Of a DNA stretch of 64,000 nt, positions 1-11,200 are shown in pieces. Origin of the DNA: Rostratula benghalensis (lineage: Eukaryota > Chordata > Aves > Charadriiformes > Rostratulidae); assembly GCA_013399305.1 (NCBI GenBank), contig VXAI01000136.1:62001-126000 (forward strand), written 5' to 3'. The notes under the pieces were generated by a model, which saw only the letters and a list, made by a program, of their open reading frames with translations, made no database searches and had not been told where the DNA came from. Within the stretch, counting starts at the first letter, position 1. The number at the start of each line of letters is the position of its first letter. Position numbers and translations under genes: made by a program.

Positions 1-42
1 CACAGAGTGACAGGGATTGGAAGGGACCTTGAGAGTCCAATT
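1..42 (-). mobile_element. CR1 LINE 3' end remnant
   Basis: The stretch beginning cacagagtgacagggattgg is the reverse complement of the 3' terminus of the CR1 at 54050-54597, with a short internal loss before the run of T. It is cut by the window edge or decayed, so only the 3' terminal part is visible. Confidence 0.7.
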
Positions 43-1879
43 TTTTTAAAATCCATATGCTCTAAGTCCATCGATTTAGTAAAGTTTTTTAGCCCATGTA
101 ATTGAAAATTACCCAGACGTGGGGTCTTTTTAATGTTTTCTCCTTTCATGATTTTTCAGACCTCCTCATTGTCGTTCTCAATTTATCAGGCAGAAGGTAG
201 ACTATTGGCTTGATGAGAAGTGATAAAAAGCTTTAGACACTTCTTAATCTTTGCCCTTTATATACCCTGGTTTTGGTGAAAGTTTCTGGAATGAGAGCAA
301 TAGAAATGTAAGTTTCTCATAAAAGGCACAATTTATCTGCACTACTGTCAGTCTGTTTCAGTTTGGATAATCTCAACATATTTTTAAGCCTTTGGAACTG
401 CAGCACTTTCTTAATTACTGGGCATTTCTCTCTTTTAAGACAGAAACAGATTTCATACGTCTCTCGCTTGTCCTGTACAAAAAAACCCCAAACCATCAGT
501 AAAAATATGAAATTCTGAGGAGGATATTTTTATTTCTGCACAAATCTCAAAATTTGGAAATACTTTAGTGTAAGAAAACTCTGGTATAAAGATGGTGCCT
601 GGCAGGTCCTTCATACCAGTTCTGTTTCACTGAGCTCATTTTCATGCATATTATACTCTGGGCTTTTTTTTTTTTTTTTATTACAAAGACCATATCAAGC
701 TCTTCTACCTTTTTCTCTCTCAAAGCTGGAATTCACTGCACATAACTGAAGGTTCTTAAACAGGGATCCTGGTCACCCTGGGATCCAGAGATGATTCAAC
801 CCTTATGTGGTCTGAACTGCACTCTGGAGGCTAGTTTCTCTGTTCCTTCAATACAGAAGACAAATATTAACTAATTTGAGACCTTAAGTGTCTAACATTA
901 GATGAAATGAGCCCTAAAAGCCTGGAAGAAGCTTGGCTGTGTCCCATTTCTCCACATGCCGTCAGGCAAGCTCTTCTAGATGCACCCTAATTATTCCTTC
1001 TCAGAGCTATGTATCTTTATGCAGAAAAGATCTGAGACTTCTCCAGATCTCTGCTCGGACTTTAAAATATCATTTAAATGCTACAATGCTTTGCAAACTG
1101 GCAGTTTCTGGCAGAAGAGCAGCTTCAAAATAACTGAAATGTAGACAGTAACAATGGGATTGTTCTTGAAGAACCCAGTATGAAGAACCAAAACCATCAA
1201 GCAAGCAACCCTCGAGATGAACCAGCAGGACAGAGGCTGATAGAGACTGATTCTTTTCACTGTATTAAACTATCAGATGGAAATAACTTGTAGCTGGGCA
1301 GCAGTGATGAGAGGAATCTTGAGCAGGAAGTACGAGTGTGAAGTTTTTTACATCGTTATGCATTTCTGTTCACTACATCTCATTGATTTTTATCAGTGTT
1401 TCCCCTACAGAAACAGGGGAATGTAAAGTGACAGTGTATTTATTTAATTATTTGAAATACTTATTAAGGAAACAGTTTTTGCATGACTTCTGGAATTTAT
1501 CTGTTGACAACAACTTAAAATATCAGCTTTTGTCTAGAAAGCGCTAACAATAAAGAACCACAGGAAATACTAGAGAGAAATAATTTGATTTATTAAAAGG
1601 ACACAAGCTGTTGGTTTTAAGACATAAAATGTTTTTCTCTGAATATGTGTCCATACTGAAGCAGTTTGTTTCAAAGTGATTTGAAATCAAAAAGGCTTTT
1701 TGTAGAGTGTCAGAACACAGCACAGCAGCTTTGTAGAAGATACGTGTTGGTGCAGTTATACAGCAATCTAACAGAGTGCTTGCAGTATAATTTCTAACAC
1801 AAATCCTGTGCTTTGCAGCCAGGAGAAATGCCAACAATTAAATATAAGTTTGCCTAAAGATAAGTTTGTGTGAAGCTAA

Positions 1880-1883
<4 letters not shown>

Positions 1884-1910
<27 letters not shown>
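1884..1910. repeat. Poly-T tract, about 27 T
   Basis: This is an uninterrupted T run lying about 120 bases upstream of the acceptor of the AT-hook exon. Homopolymers of this length are often length-variable and error-prone in assemblies. No repeat family or tail structure could be assigned to it. Confidence 0.9.
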
Positions 1911-2028
1911 CCAAGCTTTAGGGATAGAAGCTCTCAAACTTCATTTAATATTCTTATTTTTCAAAGATATTAGATAATCATCTGTGGAATTTAATAACAG
2001 CTTTGTTAACTCAAACTTTCTTTTCTAG

Positions 2029-2289
2029 AGCTTCTTGTAGTGAAGAGGAAAAGGGGCAGACCAAAAGGCTCAACTAAAAAGTTTTGTGGGGATGAAGATG
2101 TGGTGGAAAATAACCCTGTTCCAAGTGAAGAAACTCCACCTGGGGCAGAAGAAGGCCCAGAACTGTCTGAAGTCTCACCAGGGAGCTTGGAATGTAGGAA
2201 ATGCAATCGGAAGTTCTCCAACACACGTCAGCTGAGGAAACACATCTGTATTCTTGTTTTAAATGAAGGAGAAGAAGAAGGAGATGGAG
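2029..2289 (+). CDS. ZFAT: ZFAT exon with AT-hook and atypical finger
   Basis: The acceptor is tttcttttctag and the donor is G|gtaaga. The exon begins with the last two bases of a split codon and ends with the first base of a Gly codon. It encodes 86 whole codons. At 2043-2069 is a canonical AT-hook, KRKRGRPKG, which binds the minor groove of AT-rich DNA. An acidic Pro/Glu linker follows. A finger-like unit begins at Cys 2193-2195 and Cys 2202-2204 and ends His-Ile-Cys (2241-2249), so the normal His-X3-5-His end is replaced by His-X-Cys. The open frame runs on past the donor to a stop at 2328, which would only matter if the intron were retained. The start codon is not in this exon. Confidence 0.95.
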
Positions 2290-5200
2290 GTAAGAAAGCA
2301 GCCAACAAAATTATCTGGAATGTGGTGTGAAATAGTGCATTTCCATCCTGTGACCTGATTGGTAACAACTCCTCATCCCCAGTGTTAATTTTAAAGGGAT
2401 GGAACCCTCTGTTTCTTTTAACATAAAAAATGTATTGAAGCAAAAGGGAGAATAAAGTCAGACAGGGTTGTTCTAATTTTTTCCAAAAAGGTCAAAATGT
2501 TCATTGTGCTAATGGTTTTCTTAAAACATCCTGAAATGCTTCTTTTACATAAGCAACTGCTCTGTTTCTCACGAGGATTACAGTTTTCCAGCAAGAATGA
2601 GTGTGGGCCATATGGGTTAAGTATCACACATAGGTGAGGAAGAATGATCCTGTACAGGTGTTTCTATCCTGTAACTTGGGAAACCTGAATTCAGTCCTGT
2701 TCTTTAGATAGATTTAAGGACTGGTTTTTCTGGATGGCTTGTTTTACTGATTTTAATTTATTCTCTGGCAAAAGCAAACCAATCAATCAAAGTAAGTTGT
2801 TCTTCAGCAGCAAATAACAGGGGCTTCCAGTTATTGGTGACTAGTGCAGCTAGAATGTCTCCAGCCCAAAGCTTCCTACCTGAGCTGCCAGCTGTGAAGG
2901 TACTGGGAGCTTTTTTTTGTCCTGAAGGGGTAATTCTTCCTTGGAATACATCTGGGAAAAATCCAGTTTTCAGCTGTCTACTGATTACTGTCCCATCACA
3001 GCAAAATTTTCCACTTCTGGCCTGACCACATGAACTACTTTGGATCAACTTTTCCATTTCTGAATATGTAGATGAAAGTAGCATAATAGTATGATTGGTT
3101 AAGAAAATGTGATTATGTCGAGTAGCTCAAAGCTTTCTGAGGAGTGGACAAGAATATTATGGTCTATACCTAGGGTTGTTTGTTCTGTTGCTGTACCAGC
3201 TCAGAAAAGGTGTTCTTTAAAATCTGAGCTCTTGGAGCTGAATTGTTCTCAGAATCAGTTTTCACTGTGAAGATGGGTGAACCTTCTAAATGTGAACACA
3301 GAAGTCTGAAGTTGAAAAGGCAAGCAAATAATGAAATTATAAATGTATTTTTATTCATGTAATTTCATGAGGATGTTTTCATAATTCAAAAATAAAATAT
3401 GCTAATACATCAAGATTCTTAGTGCTCAAAGTTGTTGACAGACTCCCTGATTTAGAGGTTTTCAGCAATATCACTGGCAACTGAAAGCTGCTAAACTCAT
3501 TAATTTATCTAAAGGGGTTACAAAGCTCTCTGGTTTTCTAGTTTTCAGTATGATCTGTGTTAATGAATTTAAGGACATTATTATCTAGTCTGTGAATTAG
3601 TGGTACTTCTTTGCTCTTAAGCCCGATGCTGCTCATTTCATTGAGTATCATCTTACTCTGTAATTCTGGGAAATGGAGAATAATAATTCTGTATATCCTC
3701 TTGCATAAGATTCATAATTTAGAAATCTTCATATTTGTGTTTAAGTTTATTCTTATTCTGTTTGAGTATTAAGTGACAGATGAACTAGGCATATTTTTTT
3801 TATTTTTTTTTTTCTTCTGCTGTCTTTTTAACGATTCCTCAGATTATGTTTGATTTTTCTGACTACTGCTGAGTATTGAATTATTTAGAAGGACAGATTT
3901 TTTCTATATTGCAGGAATCGATTTAGAGCCTGTTGTTTTATCAGTAAAGTTTTTTGTACATGTGCATTGCTCTGCATTTATTGTCACTGTAGGTGGGAGT
4001 CTGTTCCAAGCTATCACCTGTCTGCATATAGGTGTTTATGCAGTAGATTTTCTAAGCTTTAATTATCCTCAGCAAAGATCAAGTCAGTGCTTTTGGGGAG
4101 CCTGCAGAGCTACAGGGTTAGCTGAATTGCTTGCAGCCTCCACTGTCTGTGTTAACTAGAGCTCTGTTGATAATAGCAATTTAGAAATGTAGCTCGTGGG
4201 TGCCTTAATCAGGTTTAATTCTAGATTATTCTGTCACCAGGTACTGTTTATTGAGAGATCTAACTGTAGTTACATTGTCATCAAATGGTATTGAGTCTAA
4301 ATACTTCATATACAGTGTTGTAGCATTCTCAGTCAGCACATAGTACTACAAGTATTTATTTATATCCCAGGTATATGTACTATTTCTTTATACTACCAGG
4401 TATTTATTTTGTTTATGTGGTTTTGTGTTTGTATAATGTTCAACAGGTATTTGAGCAGATCTCCAGGTCTCTCAGTTACTTGAGCAGATGTGGTGGATAC
4501 TGACATTTTATACCATAAACTATCCATCCCCAAGGCAAAAAGTTCTTCAAATAACACTTATTCTGGTGTGTGTGAGAAAAGGAGTATTGAAACTTCTAAT
4601 TTGATGAGATTTCTCCGTTGCTGTAATTTTTAGAGTAAGATGGAGAATTTTACTAAGGATCTTTGAACCTTCAAGAGTGACAATATCTTTTTTCTCGTTT
4701 CACACACACTAGTTCAGAGCAGATGGCTAAAAATCCTAAGTTGCTTTGACTGCAGTCCTCTCTTAGTCTTGCTCCTCTTACCTAGTACATACAGGTTATT
4801 TCCTCCCCCCTTTTAATCCAATCTTTATATTTCAAACTTGATATAACTTTTTTTCTGGGTTTGGGGTTTTGGTTGTGGTTTTTTTTTTTTTTTTTTTTTT
4901 TTTTNNNNNNGATTTTTTTGTAGTATTTTTTTTACTACTTTATCAAGTTTTTAATTTCTTGTAAAATTTAGCACTGTGTGGACATCTGATTAATAATAAT
5001 GTTTTCACTATGCACTGAGGCTGGCTCAGATGCAGTTAATTTTCTTCATAGCATCTCCTATGATGTGGTGTTTTAGATTTGTGACCAAAATAATGCTGAT
5101 AATACACTAATGTTTTAGTTGTTGCTAAAGCATGCTAAGCATATAAATATTGAAAAGGTATATATTGATATTCTGCATTGAGAGAAACTTCATACCTGTA

Positions 5201-8200
5201 TTGAGCTGCAGTTGAAATATGAGGAAAGATTTCTGAGTAATAAAATGTTTTGCTGGCTTTTATAGATCCATAAGGGAAGTGCTGAAATCATTATCATTCT
5301 GGACGTTTAAAATTACTGTGAATAAATCACTATAAAAACTGTATTGAAACTGCAGCATGCACTGGCAGAGGAATAATTGGTGGGTGTTACAGGCCTGTGC
5401 TGTTTGCTGCTGTGATCAGGGATCCACACAGACCTCTCGGAGATCAGTGTCTCACTGACAGTTCTCCCACTCTCTCAGGTGTCACCAAGCTGTACTGGTT
5501 ATGGCATCTAATTTAATCCTTTAATGTATAATGAATATCTTCACCTTGTGGGTCCATTCACTAAAACAGCAAGAGAAAAGTGTTATTTTTTTGGCACAGA
5601 ATTAAAAAAATGCCCATTGTGCTTACAAATCCCCCATGTACATGCTTAGGAAGTAATTTTTTTTTTTTTCTTCAATAGAGGGCTTATTTGCCTAAGAAAG
5701 TTGCTGTGATTTAAGCAAAGCTGTGTGTACACCTTCTTCTGTTTTTATTTGGTAAAACCAAATTGAAGGCTTTGGCTAATGGCTTGGGTCTGGCTGGCTG
5801 GAGGTGTAAAAAACCATCCATTCTTTTTGTCCTGGAAGAACCTTCCTGAGCAGCCACGTGTCTTCACTGTGTCTGCTCCCAGCCAAAAAACGGAGCTGCT
5901 TTAGCCCCCGCCACTGGGATGGGCAGGGTTTGGAGATTTTGGCTGTTGCTGCGTTGGATCAGTTCCCCAGTGGCTGCCTCTAAACTCACTGGTTTTGAGA
6001 GCTAGACAACAGGTAATTATTTTAATGAGGATCCCTCTCCTATGCTGCTGCACACCTGAGCCTCTGGCAGATACAAAAGAGGACGTTCGATGGCTGAGGA
6101 ATGGGATTTGAGGGGATGACAGATTACAGCAGTGGACAGCCCATATTCTTTTTTCTGGAATAAACCATTAATTCCTAATGAATTAGGAGCCTGCATAATT
6201 CTTAAAGATGGCACTTTTGGCCTTAGCTTTAAATGTTTCTGCCAACAACTGGATTCTAACTTGAACTCTTTCTGTGAGGAGGATGTCAATCTCTGCAGGA
6301 GAAGCAATTGCATGTCATCATTTGGAATGGTCAGTTTACTTTTTTCTTTTCCCAGCTGCTGCCTTGCAGCTATGAAATACCCAACACCTTTTAGGGGCTA
6401 AGAAGTAATTTGAAAGAGCAGTAGTTTAAAAACTTGCCAATTAGGGCTGTGGAGCTGTGCCTGCAAAATGTCGTGCATCCAATTACGGAGGTGGAGGGCG
6501 GCACCCCCCATGGCTGACTGAAGCAGAGCCAGGGGGCAGAGGAACACTCTGGTTTGCCTGGACTCTGAAAGCAGTGTCAGCGTTGACAGGAGCTGTCCCC
6601 ATCACCACAGACACAGCCCTTTCTTAAACGGGTGAGCAGGCAGAGGTACTCGTTGCCCAACGAGAAGCAGGCATTGAAAATGGCAGTTGGCAGACAGGAG
6701 GGGAGAGTTTATTTGTCTGTTGAGAACAGAAGTGCCAGCTGACAAAGTGCTAAGCTACTGCTTAGCAAGGGAGAGGCAGAGTGAGGCAGTCTGTCTAATA
6801 AATCCCTTTAAGAGCGAGCAAAAGGCACTTGGAGAAACTGTGCTTAGCTAATTCTAAGTTGCATATACTCTTATTTTCTCATAAATCCCCTTAAAATCAC
6901 TTAGGAGTGTTCCTTTACAATACAACAGGAGTTGTTTTATTACGTAGGTGAATTGGCCTAAGTCAAAACACTGACTTTGACTTTAATCCACAATGGTAAC
7001 ACTTAAGTAGTTTTTTCCAGCAAGGCAACCAAAGTCCTGATGAGATGGTACCATGTTATGGGAGAGGCAGCTTGAGCCTTGTGGTCAAACTTGAACCTCT
7101 TGGTTTTCCTTAAAATGTGCTTTTGTCTCCTCCTTGATCCTTTCCTAAAGCACACCTTCTCGTTCAGCATGTTTTGGTGTAGAGAGAGCTCTGGGAGAAA
7201 GCAGCTTTAACTGGGAGCTAGGAGGGGTTTTTTATGTTTGGTGACTTGATGGAGACTGTTGGATTTGGAGGGGTTTTTAAGTGTCTTTCGGGTTATACGC
7301 AGTTCCATTTGTAGCAAAAAGTATTGGCAGCATCTGCACACCCAGCTCCTTATCAACAAATTGCTTCTGGAAGATGCTTGTTCCTCTCAGAAGGGGGAAG
7401 GATGATGCTGCTGCCATTGATGTGTCAGATCAGTGAATGAATCTTAGTGCTTAAGCATGGGGAATTGACCACTCTATAGCACATCAGGAAAGAAAAATGG
7501 CTTGAAATATTTGTTACCTTGTTTTTGTGGTGATAGCAGTTAGTTACTCATTATTTAGACACTAACAAACTCAATTCTGTGGTTCATGCTTTTCCTCCTT
7601 ATCTGTTTCTTAGTAGAATTCTAATATTCAAAAGTTAGTAGTTACAGGTTGGCATGAAAAGGCAGTAAAGAGTTTTTGTCTCTCGGTTTCAACCACTTTA
7701 TGCTCTCTAAATTGCCTAACTCTTACTTTGCAGTAAGAAAAGAGGATTCAGCAGTGTGGTGCATAAATTCTACTCATACACCTGCTGGAAGTCCATTATT
7801 GTGATCCCAAGCAAAATGAGGGAAGTTTTGTTGTCCTAATTACAGCTTTCCCTTCCATCTATGGCTCTGGAATTTTGTTAGCTAAAACATACTAAAAAAT
7901 TACTTTTAATTTTATTCACAGGTGTATCTAATCTGTTTTTTTTTCCCCCTTCAAATTATCACTTATTCTTACCATCCACTGAACAAAAGCAGTGTAATTA
8001 ACCCAATTAATTTCTGTATTTGTGTTTAACAGGATGTGAAATAGCCTCAGGAAAACACAACTTAATAAGCAGTTTACGTTCTTTGTGTACTCTGATCCTT
8101 ACAACAAGCAACTTCTGTTGCTTCCCTGGTCCTACTGTGAAATCTGTGATGATTCATTTTATTATTGATAATAGAATAATGGGGGCTGTTTTGTTGAGGA

Positions 8201-11200
8201 AATGTAGAAAAAAAATGTGATTGTTTCATCCCACCAAAAGAAAACCCTGCACAGGCAGTTTCTGCTTGAAGGGGATATTTCTTTATATTTTAATATGCCT
8301 TTCAAGTATTGCTGTGAAATGTTGGTGTTAGAATTACTTGGTTTCATTATCAATCAATAATAACTTATATTAAGGAGTTAAATGGGGACATAATGACACC
8401 CTTTATACCTATAAAGCAGCATTATTTTCCAAAATCTACAGAGAAAAAAGGTAGTTGAGAAGAGGCATATTGTCAAGGATTTTTAGCTAATGAAATGGGA
8501 AAAATTGTGAGCCTGCACTGAAAAACAGGGGGCTCTCAAGGCAGAAAGTAATTTTTTGTAATCTAGAAATGGAAGTTGGGGCAAAACCATCTCTAACGTG
8601 ACTCTGTAGAAAGATGGGTTGCAAACCCTGTTGGAGTTCAGTTTGCGATGTAAATATGAATTTCAGACTAACAGATTAGCATCCAGTCATTAACAGTTGT
8701 CACTGTACACATTTCTGCCCCAATATGTGTGAGAAACCTTGTTTCCTCCTGGTTTTGTCTCTAGTAAAGAGGGTGCAGTTGATCCAGGTGCTGATTACAT
8801 GATCGGGGCTAATTGTGCTGCTGTAGTTTGTGCTTCTGCCCTCCATTTCCCTTAAGGATTATCCAGCACTCTTTAACCCCTTGTTCCATTAAGGTCAGAC
8901 CAGTGAGACAGATTTGTTTCAATCTGAATATTAACAAAATATTACTGACATTAAAACATACCTATCCCATAGAGCACGTTTTGGTCTCTTCTCCCAAGTA
9001 ATAGGTGATGGGACAAGAGGAAAACAGTCAAGATTAGGTATTAGGAAATATTTTAACATTGAAAGAGATATTGAGCATTGGAGCAGGCTGCCCAGGGAAG
9101 AGGTTGAGTTGCCATCCCTGAAGATACTAAAAAGACAGGTTGACGTGGTGCTGAGGGACATGGTTTAGTGGTGTTTTTTGTCAGTGTTAAGTTCATGGTT
9201 GGCCTAAATGATCTGCAAGGTCCATTCCAACCTAGAGAATTCTGTGATGGAGTGGGTCCAGAGGAGGACCACCAAGATGATCAGGGGGTTGGAGCACCTC
9301 TCCTCTGAGAACAGGCTGAGGGAGCTGGGGTTGTTCAGCCTGGAGAAGAGGAGGCTCTGGGGACACCTCATAACAGCCTCCCAGAACCTGAAGGGGCTAC
9401 AGGGAGGCTGGGGAGGGTCTGTTTCCAAAGGCCTGCAGTGACAGGACAAGGGGCAATGGCTTCAAGCTGGAGAAGAGCAGCTTTAGACTGGACATTAGGA
9501 ATAGGTTCTTCACTCTGAGGGTGGTGGAACACTGGAAGAGGTTGCCCAGGGAGGTGGTTGAGGCCCCTTCCCTGAAGATCTTCAAGGGGAGGTTCAAAGA
9601 GGCCCTGGGCAGCCTGGTCTGGTTGGGGGTGTCCCTGCTGGCTGTGGGGAGGTGGGACTGGATGGCCCTAGGAGTCCCTTCCAGCCTGGACCACTCCATG
9701 ATTCTGTGTTCCTGTATCTTCTCACTACTTCTACTATTGGCAGGTCATGAACACAGCACAGCTTTGCTGTTACTGGTTCTTGTTTCTGCATTGTTTCCCT
9801 CTCTCAGTAGAGCAGCTACAGCACGTCACGAATATCCATTGAAAGGACTGCCCTACTCTGCAGATTGTCAGCTGCTTGGTATTCAGAAATAAAAAAGCAA
9901 AACAAAATTCACTGGATTAATTTATTTTTTTTTTCATCAATCAGTTTTTGCTTTCCTTCTTCATTACCTCTGGAATGTTTGCATAATGCCTTAATTTGTC
10001 AAGAGTGTTTTCCCTGGCCTGCTGCATTTTCTAATACTTCTAATATAAAGAAATTCTGTGGGGTATAAATTTGCAACCCTCTGTTTTTATTCTGTTTGTC
10101 TGCTGGTAATTGTTTATATGCAAGCTTTTTCTTTTTGGTAAGGAATTCCTCATATGCTTTAAGTAAGAAATAGCTTTGTGGAACAACTTAGCTGATTACT
10201 GCTTATTCGTTCTTATTTCAGATGAGTGCTTTGAATGCAACTAATATCTTGCTTTCTTGTCAACAAGTTCAAAATTCACCCAATTTAAGATGCTGGAAAC
10301 ATTCTAAACAGCAACAGATAGGGGATGATTTAGAAGTGCATGTCTTCAAACTGAAGAGTTACATCTCAGGAGTCAGGTTGAAACAAAGAACTGGTTTGCA
10401 CCTTAATTGTTCTTGAATCTGCACTAAAAAAGAAAACTATGTTTCTGGCTATTAATTGACAATAGCAGTAGGGAAAAAACCACCATATCCAGAGAGACTG
10501 TTGGAGGACTTTCCATTAAATAAGAGGGATAATGAGTATTTCTTTCTACAAGAGCATTTATTTTGGCCTGATTATTTCCTGTGGCGTTAGTGACTGTGTT
10601 ACCTGCATTTCTTTTGTCCGTAGTTACATTTTTTTTGATGTTTGCTCTTTAGGTAATGATTCTGACGTTGACCTTGACAGGAAGGAAGATGAGCGAGAAA
10701 AAACTCCAAAGAGGCCGAGAGCTCAGAGAACAGAGAAAACTCCATCAACTAAGGAGACTGAACAGGTTTCAGGAGCTAAAAATCCTATTATAAGTGTGGT
10801 TTTGACAGCCCATGAAGCTATTCCAGGTAATGAGAATCACCAGTTATTTAATCAAATTTGGTTTTGTCCATGCTGACACTGTATGAAATATACTCGGACT
10901 GAAATGCTTAGGATACTTATTATCTGAAAAAAATCTAGTAGTATTTAGTTATCTTGATAGAAAATCTCTGCATCTGACAGCTACATCATTTTAGACCTAG
11001 CATCACATATCTTCATAGGCAGGACCTGGCTGCAGTTACCTACATTAGTATCAGATATTTTTAGTCTCTGAATGATTTTAAAGACGAAACTGAAAAAAAA
11101 TTAGTGATCAAGGAATAGGAAAGTATTTTTTTACCTGCAATATCTGCTTTTGGTTTGTGTGTATTTTCATGATAAATACAAATCTGATTATGAAAACACA

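Larger units (their letters stand above)
1..2028 (+). other. ZFAT: Upstream ZFAT intron (3' part)
   Basis: No exon is recognisable here. The expected preceding ZFAT exon, with the extreme N-terminal zinc finger, was looked for and not found, so this is read as the distal part of an intron. It contains a CR1 remnant at its left edge, a T tract near 664-679 and a very long T tract at 1884-1910. The intron ends with a pyrimidine-rich stretch and the AG at 2027-2028. Confidence 0.8.
2290..10652 (+). other. ZFAT: ZFAT intron after the AT-hook exon
   Basis: The intron is 8.4 kb long, with gtaaga donor and tgctctttag acceptor. It contains a T tract interrupted by a six-base assembly gap (4879-4910), a short hairpin at 6748-6767, and a double CR1 insertion at 8995-9710. 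A slightly GC-richer stretch near 5800-6800 has no recognisable coding content. The open frames I inspected show no known domain, and several fall in CR1. Confidence 0.85.

Noticed and set aside
2290..2330. Extension of the AT-hook exon to the stop at 2328-2330 as a short protein
   Set aside because: A good donor at 2290 and a phase-matching next exon at 10653 with conserved protein sequence make retention an unlikely normal product.
9521..9892. 123-codon plus-strand frame
   Set aside because: Most of it is CR1 3' UTR read in a chance frame, and the remainder has no recognisable domain.
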